DNA of 18,371 nt from NCBI GenBank assembly GCA_025363575.1, contig JANYDM010000195.1, forward strand, positions 1-18,371. The letters are read 5' to 3'. This DNA is from Betaproteobacteria bacterium (GTDB taxonomy: Bacteria > Pseudomonadota > Gammaproteobacteria > Burkholderiales > SG8-41). Positions 15,383 to 18,371 of this stretch are shown here, piece after piece. Under the pieces are notes generated by a model, which saw only the letters and a program-made list of their open reading frames with translations, searched no databases and had not been told where the DNA came from. The translations under genes and the position numbers were made by a program. Each line of letters starts with the position of its first letter. The first letter of the stretch is position 1.

Positions 15383-15462
15383 TCAACATGAAAACCGCCC
15401 AGGCGCCCGGCATTAAGATTCCCAATGCGATTCTCGTGCAAGCAACGACGGTGATTAAATGA
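15373..15462 (+). pseudogene. C-terminal remnant of a PF04392-type receptor gene
   Basis: In one frame the stretch reads QLVINMKTAQAPGIKIPNAI (15373 onward) and ends LVQATTVIK-stop. This aligns with the ends of the complete receptors downstream, INRKTAKSLGLVIPDEL...ADKVIE and INLKTARLLGIKLPDLV...ADRVIE. The first roughly 300 residues are missing and no matching start exists. Its stop overlaps the start of the next gene as ATGA, just as the first intact receptor overlaps the second. This suggests a former fourth tandem copy that lost its body by deletion. Confidence 0.7.
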
Positions 15463-16451
15463 TTACACGCCGGAATATTTTAATCGCCCTCGGCGCAGGT
15501 ATGTTCACCGCGCCGCTCTCCTCCTTCGCGCAACCAAAAAATAAAATCCCACGCATCGGATTCCTGGTTAGTTACTCGCGTCCGCCTTCGTTCGACGATC
15601 ATTACATCGGCGGCGTCGCCCGCGGCATGCGCGAACTCGGTTATGTCGAAGGCAGGAATTACGTCATGGAATGGCGTTTCGCCGACGGCAATTACAACCG
15701 GCTGCCGGAACTGGCGGCGGAACTCACGCGCGCGAGCGTCGACATCATTTTGACGCAGGGCACGCCCGCGACCCGCGCGGCACAGCAAGCAACTGCCTCT
15801 ATCCCCATCGTCTGCGCGACGATGTCCGACCCGGTGGGCAATGGCTTTGCAAAGACCCTCACCCGCCCCGGCGGCAACATTACCGGGCTTTCGCTTACTA
15901 CAAGCGACATGAGCCCAAAGCACCTCGAACTCCTAAAGCTCATGCTGCCGAAACTCAAGCACCTCGCTGTGCTGGTGAACCTCGGCAATCCAGCGCATCC
16001 CGCAGTCGTGAAAAGCATCGAAACCAACGCGCAAAAACTGGGCGTCAAGACGCAGGTGCTCGATGCCCGCAATGCGGATGACATCGAACGCAATTTCGCA
16101 ATCATCAAGCGCGAACGCGCCGAAGCGATCATCGTCGCCGTCGACGGGTTCTTCATCGATCAGCGCAAGCAAATCGCCGGGCTCGCGCTGAAAGATCGCC
16201 TGCCGACAATCTTCTCGGCGCAGGAACACGTCGAAGCCGGAGGCTTGATGAGCTATGGCCAGAACCTCACTGACATGTACCGGCGCGCTGCCGGCTACGT
16301 GGACAAAATCTTCAAAGGCGCGAAACCCGGCGATCTTCCGATCGAGCAGCCAGCAGTGTTCTCGCTCGCGATCAACCGCAAAACCGCCAAGTCGCTTGGC
16401 CTCGTGATTCCGGACGAACTGATGCTGCGGGCAGACAAGGTAATCGAATGA
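15459..16451 (+). CDS. ABC-type substrate-binding protein, PF04392 family (receptor A)
   Basis: A 330-residue periplasmic receptor of the ABC_sub_bind/TrpX-like family, a type I binding fold. The signal peptide MITRRNILIALGAGMFTAPLSSFA carries two arginines before the hydrophobic core, Tat-like, and ends near AQ at 24-25. Family markers follow: RIGFLVSYSR (32-41), MRELGYVEGRNYVMEWRFAD (57-76), RLPELAAEL, LTQGTPATRAAQQATASIPI, TRPGGNITGLS (135-145), and the C-terminal LGLVIPDELMLRADKVIE. Members with known ligands bind amino acids such as tryptophan, but most are uncharacterised. No permease or ATPase gene is nearby. The start overlaps the stop of the remnant (ATGA), and its own stop overlaps the next gene (ATGA), so the copies were translationally coupled. 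Confidence 0.92.
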   Translation: MITRRNILIALGAGMFTAPLSSFAQPKNKIPRIGFLVSYSRPPSFDDHYIGGVARGMRELGYVEGRNYVMEWRFADGNYNRLPELAAELTRASVDIILTQGTPATRAAQQATASIPIVCATMSDPVGNGFAKTLTRPGGNITGLSLTTSDMSPKHLELLKLMLPKLKHLAVLVNLGNPAHPAVVKSIETNAQKLGVKTQVLDARNADDIERNFAIIKRERAEAIIVAVDGFFIDQRKQIAGLALKDRLPTIFSAQEHVEAGGLMSYGQNLTDMYRRAAGYVDKIFKGAKPGDLPIEQPAVFSLAINRKTAKSLGLVIPDELMLRADKVIE

Positions 16452-17431
16452 ACCGTCGCCGTAGATTGGTGATCGCATCAGCCGCGGGCGCACTCGTGGC
16501 GCCCTTCGCATCTTTCGCGCAGCCTCAGGGCAAAGTCTGGCGGGTCGGATTTTTGGGCTTGACCACTGCTCAAGGTTACGCGCGCCCGCTCGATGCAATG
16601 CGCGCGGGATTGCGTGATCTTGGCTACGTCGAGGGAAAGAATATAGTCATCGAGAGCCGCTGGGCCGATGAAAAGTTCGAGCGGCTACCGCGCCTCGCCG
16701 CTGAATTGGCTCGGCTCGGCGTAGACGTCATCGTAACTCACGCCACGCCGGGCGCACGAGCCGCAAAGCAGGCCACGACCACGATTCCGATAGTCGTGGC
16801 CGCTATCGGGGATGCGATTGCCTTGGGCATTGTTGCCAGTCTTGCGCGTCCTGGAGGCAACGTCACCGGCACCACTTTCTTCAGCCCGGAACTGGCCGCG
16901 AAACGACTGGAAATTATCAGGGACGCCATGCCGCGCGCGCGGCGGGTCGCGGTGCTGGTCAATCACGACAACGCGTCGACAGAAACGATACTCAAAACCA
17001 TGCAACTGACAGCGAAGGCGCTCAAGCTGGAAATGCAAAGCTATGCGGCGCGCGCACCGGAAGAATTTGAAGGCATGTTTGCGGCCATGTCGGCAAACCG
17101 TATCGCTGCGGTCGTTATAGTCGAGGATCCGATGATAATTGCCAACGCGAAACAACTCGCGGACCTGGCAACCAGGAAGCGACTGCTGTCGATCGGTTTT
17201 GCGGATTATGCGAACGCCGGTGGCCTGCTCGCTTACGGCGTTAGCATCCCGGACATGTTCCGGCGTTCGGCTTATTTCATCGATAAGATAATAAAGGGCG
17301 CAAAGGTTGGAGAAGTCCCGATGGAGCAATGGAACAAATTCGAGGTCATCATCAACCTCAAGACGGCGCGACTGCTCGGCATTAAGCTGCCCGATCTTGT
17401 TATGCAAAGAGCTGATCGGGTGATTGAGTGA
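16448..17431 (+). CDS. ABC-type substrate-binding protein, PF04392 family (receptor B)
   Basis: A 327-residue paralogue of receptor A, starting in an ATGA overlap with it. The signal peptide MNRRRRLVIASAAGALVAPFASFA has four arginines in a row before the core. The mature part carries KVWRVGFLGL (about 29-38), GLRDLGYVEGKNIVIESRWAD, LARPGGNVTGTTFFSPELAAKRL, GGLLAYGVSIPDMFRRSAYFIDKI and the usual tail LLGIKLPDLVMQRADRVIE. It is closer to receptor C (for example KVWRVG and GPEL/SPELxAKRLE) than to A, so it probably represents a later duplication step. The ligand is unknown. Confidence 0.92.
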   Translation: MNRRRRLVIASAAGALVAPFASFAQPQGKVWRVGFLGLTTAQGYARPLDAMRAGLRDLGYVEGKNIVIESRWADEKFERLPRLAAELARLGVDVIVTHATPGARAAKQATTTIPIVVAAIGDAIALGIVASLARPGGNVTGTTFFSPELAAKRLEIIRDAMPRARRVAVLVNHDNASTETILKTMQLTAKALKLEMQSYAARAPEEFEGMFAAMSANRIAAVVIVEDPMIIANAKQLADLATRKRLLSIGFADYANAGGLLAYGVSIPDMFRRSAYFIDKIIKGAKVGEVPMEQWNKFEVIINLKTARLLGIKLPDLVMQRADRVIE

Positions 17432-17437
17432 AGCAGT

Positions 17438-17472
17438 GATGAGCGTTGAATGATGAGTGATGAATGATGGAT
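17438..17472 (+). repeat. 7-base tandem repeat array before receptor C
   Basis: Five units in a row: GATGAGC, GTTGAAT, GATGAGT, GATGAAT, GATGGAT. The array starts 6 bases after the receptor B stop and runs across the receptor C start codons. Because 7 is not a multiple of 3, its TGA triplets fall in successive reading frames. Confidence 0.75.
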
Positions 17473-18371
17473 CGTAGAACAATCCTGCTCGCGGCTGGCG
17501 CAGCCGCGCTCGCCTCCCCCCTTTCGCCTCTCGCACAACCGGCAACGAAAGTCTGGCGGGTGGGCGTGCTTGGAGTCGCCAATCCGGTCGCTTATGCTGC
17601 GCAAATCGAAGCGTTTCGCGCGGGCTTGCGGGAACTGGGTTATGTCGAAGGCAAGAACATAATTATCGAATATCGCTGGGCAGACGGACATTACGACCGG
17701 CTGCGCGATCTGGCGAATGAGCTGGTAAGTATCAAGGTCGATGTGATCATTACGCACGGCAACGGCTCCATGGCAGCGAAAAGTGCCACCGCGACCATCC
17801 CCATCGTTACCTATATAGGCGACATGGTTGGGGCGGGTCTGGCCGCTAGTCTTGCGCGCCCCGGCGGCAACATCACAGGTTCGAGCTTCCTCGGCCCGGA
17901 ATTGAGTGCGAAACGGCTTGAGTTGTTGAAGGAAGTGGTGCCGCGCCTCACGCAAGTGGCGTTCTTGCGAAATCCGGCCAGCGTCAGCTCGTCGCGCATA
18001 AACCAGACGATGAGGGCGGCCGCGAGCCAGTTGAAGATTGCGCTGCAAACCTACGATGTCAAAGGTCCCGCAGAACTGGAGGGTGCGTTTGCCGCAATGA
18101 CCAAAAGTCACATCGGTGCCGTCGTGCTCCTTGACGATCCGATGCTGATCGCAAACTACAAGGCGATCGGCGATCTGGCGATCAAACACAGGCTACCCGC
18201 CGTCGGATTCACGGGATTCGCGGAGGCCGGCGGCCTCATTACCAGCGGAGTCAGCCTTATCCAATTGTGGCGCAGGCATGCCTATTTCGTCGACAAGCTG
18301 TTGAAAGGCGCGAATCCGGCCAATTTGCCCGTCGAGCAGCCGACCACCTTTGAGGTTATCGTCAATCTCAA
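17464..18371 (+). CDS. ABC-type substrate-binding protein, PF04392 family (receptor C, cut by window edge)
   Basis: About 302 residues of a third tandem receptor, open to the right edge; roughly the last 25 residues are outside the window. There are two adjacent ATGs (17464 and 17467); MDRRTILLAAGAAALASPLSPLA follows as a twin-arginine signal peptide. Mature features are KVWRVGVLGV, LRELGYVEGKNIIIEYRWAD, LARPGGNITGSSFLGPELSA, VVLLDDPMLIANY, AGGLITSGVSLIQLWRRHAY and the visible end TFEVIVNL. It is highly similar in layout to receptor B. Its start codons lie inside the heptad array, so the upstream spacing differs from the ATGA overlaps seen for A and B. The ligand is unknown. Confidence 0.9.
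   Translation, partial: MMDRRTILLAAGAAALASPLSPLAQPATKVWRVGVLGVANPVAYAAQIEAFRAGLRELGYVEGKNIIIEYRWADGHYDRLRDLANELVSIKVDVIITHGNGSMAAKSATATIPIVTYIGDMVGAGLAASLARPGGNITGSSFLGPELSAKRLELLKEVVPRLTQVAFLRNPASVSSSRINQTMRAAASQLKIALQTYDVKGPAELEGAFAAMTKSHIGAVVLLDDPMLIANYKAIGDLAIKHRLPAVGFTGFAEAGGLITSGVSLIQLWRRHAYFVDKLLKGANPANLPVEQPTTFEVIVNL

Overview
This is a GC-rich stretch of proteobacterial DNA, most likely from an uncultured or environmental Burkholderiales-type betaproteobacterium. The clue is four orphan Bug/TctC-type periplasmic receptors in 9 kb, an expansion typical of Bordetella, Achromobacter, Cupriavidus and relatives. Three tandem PF04392-type ABC receptors add to the picture. The taxonomy is an inference from gene content only.

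Left part (1 to 9871, minus strand): a tightly packed ten-gene array reads right to left. It starts with a LysR regulator, then Bug receptor, M19 dipeptidase-like protein, Bug receptor, polysaccharide-deacetylase-like amide hydrolase, Bug receptor, second M19-like protein, gamma-glutamyltransferase-like protein, Bug receptor, and an enolase-superfamily (mandelate racemase/muconate lactonizing type) enzyme cut by the left edge. Junctions run from a 4-base overlap to a 57-base gap, so one polycistronic message is likely. Receptors and enzymes almost alternate. Both M19-like proteins have lost the same canonical zinc ligands, and the GGT-like protein lacks the arginine that holds the gamma-glutamyl carboxylate in true GGTs.

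Middle (9872 to 10081): a 210-base divergent control region with two nearly concentric inverted repeats, a good candidate for the LysR operator serving both directions.

Right part (10082 to 18371, plus strand): a complete heterotetrameric sarcosine oxidase set in the order soxB-soxD-soxA-soxG, without the folate genes (glyA, folD/purU) that often accompany it. Next come a truncated C-terminal remnant of a PF04392 receptor and three tandem PF04392 receptors, the last running off the right edge. Degenerate 7-base tandem repeats sit between soxB and soxD and between the second and third PF04392 genes.

Taken together, the locus looks like a catabolic island for an amide- or peptide-like conjugate. 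Periplasmic receptors capture substrates, a set of hydrolases (M19-like, GGT-like, deacetylase-like) opens amide bonds, and a secondary amine such as sarcosine may be oxidised by SoxBDAG. The substrate cannot be read from the sequence. No membrane transport subunit (TctA/TctB or ABC permease/ATPase) is encoded in the window, and no RNA genes, CRISPR arrays or transposases were seen. No gene-free stretch exceeds 300 bases.
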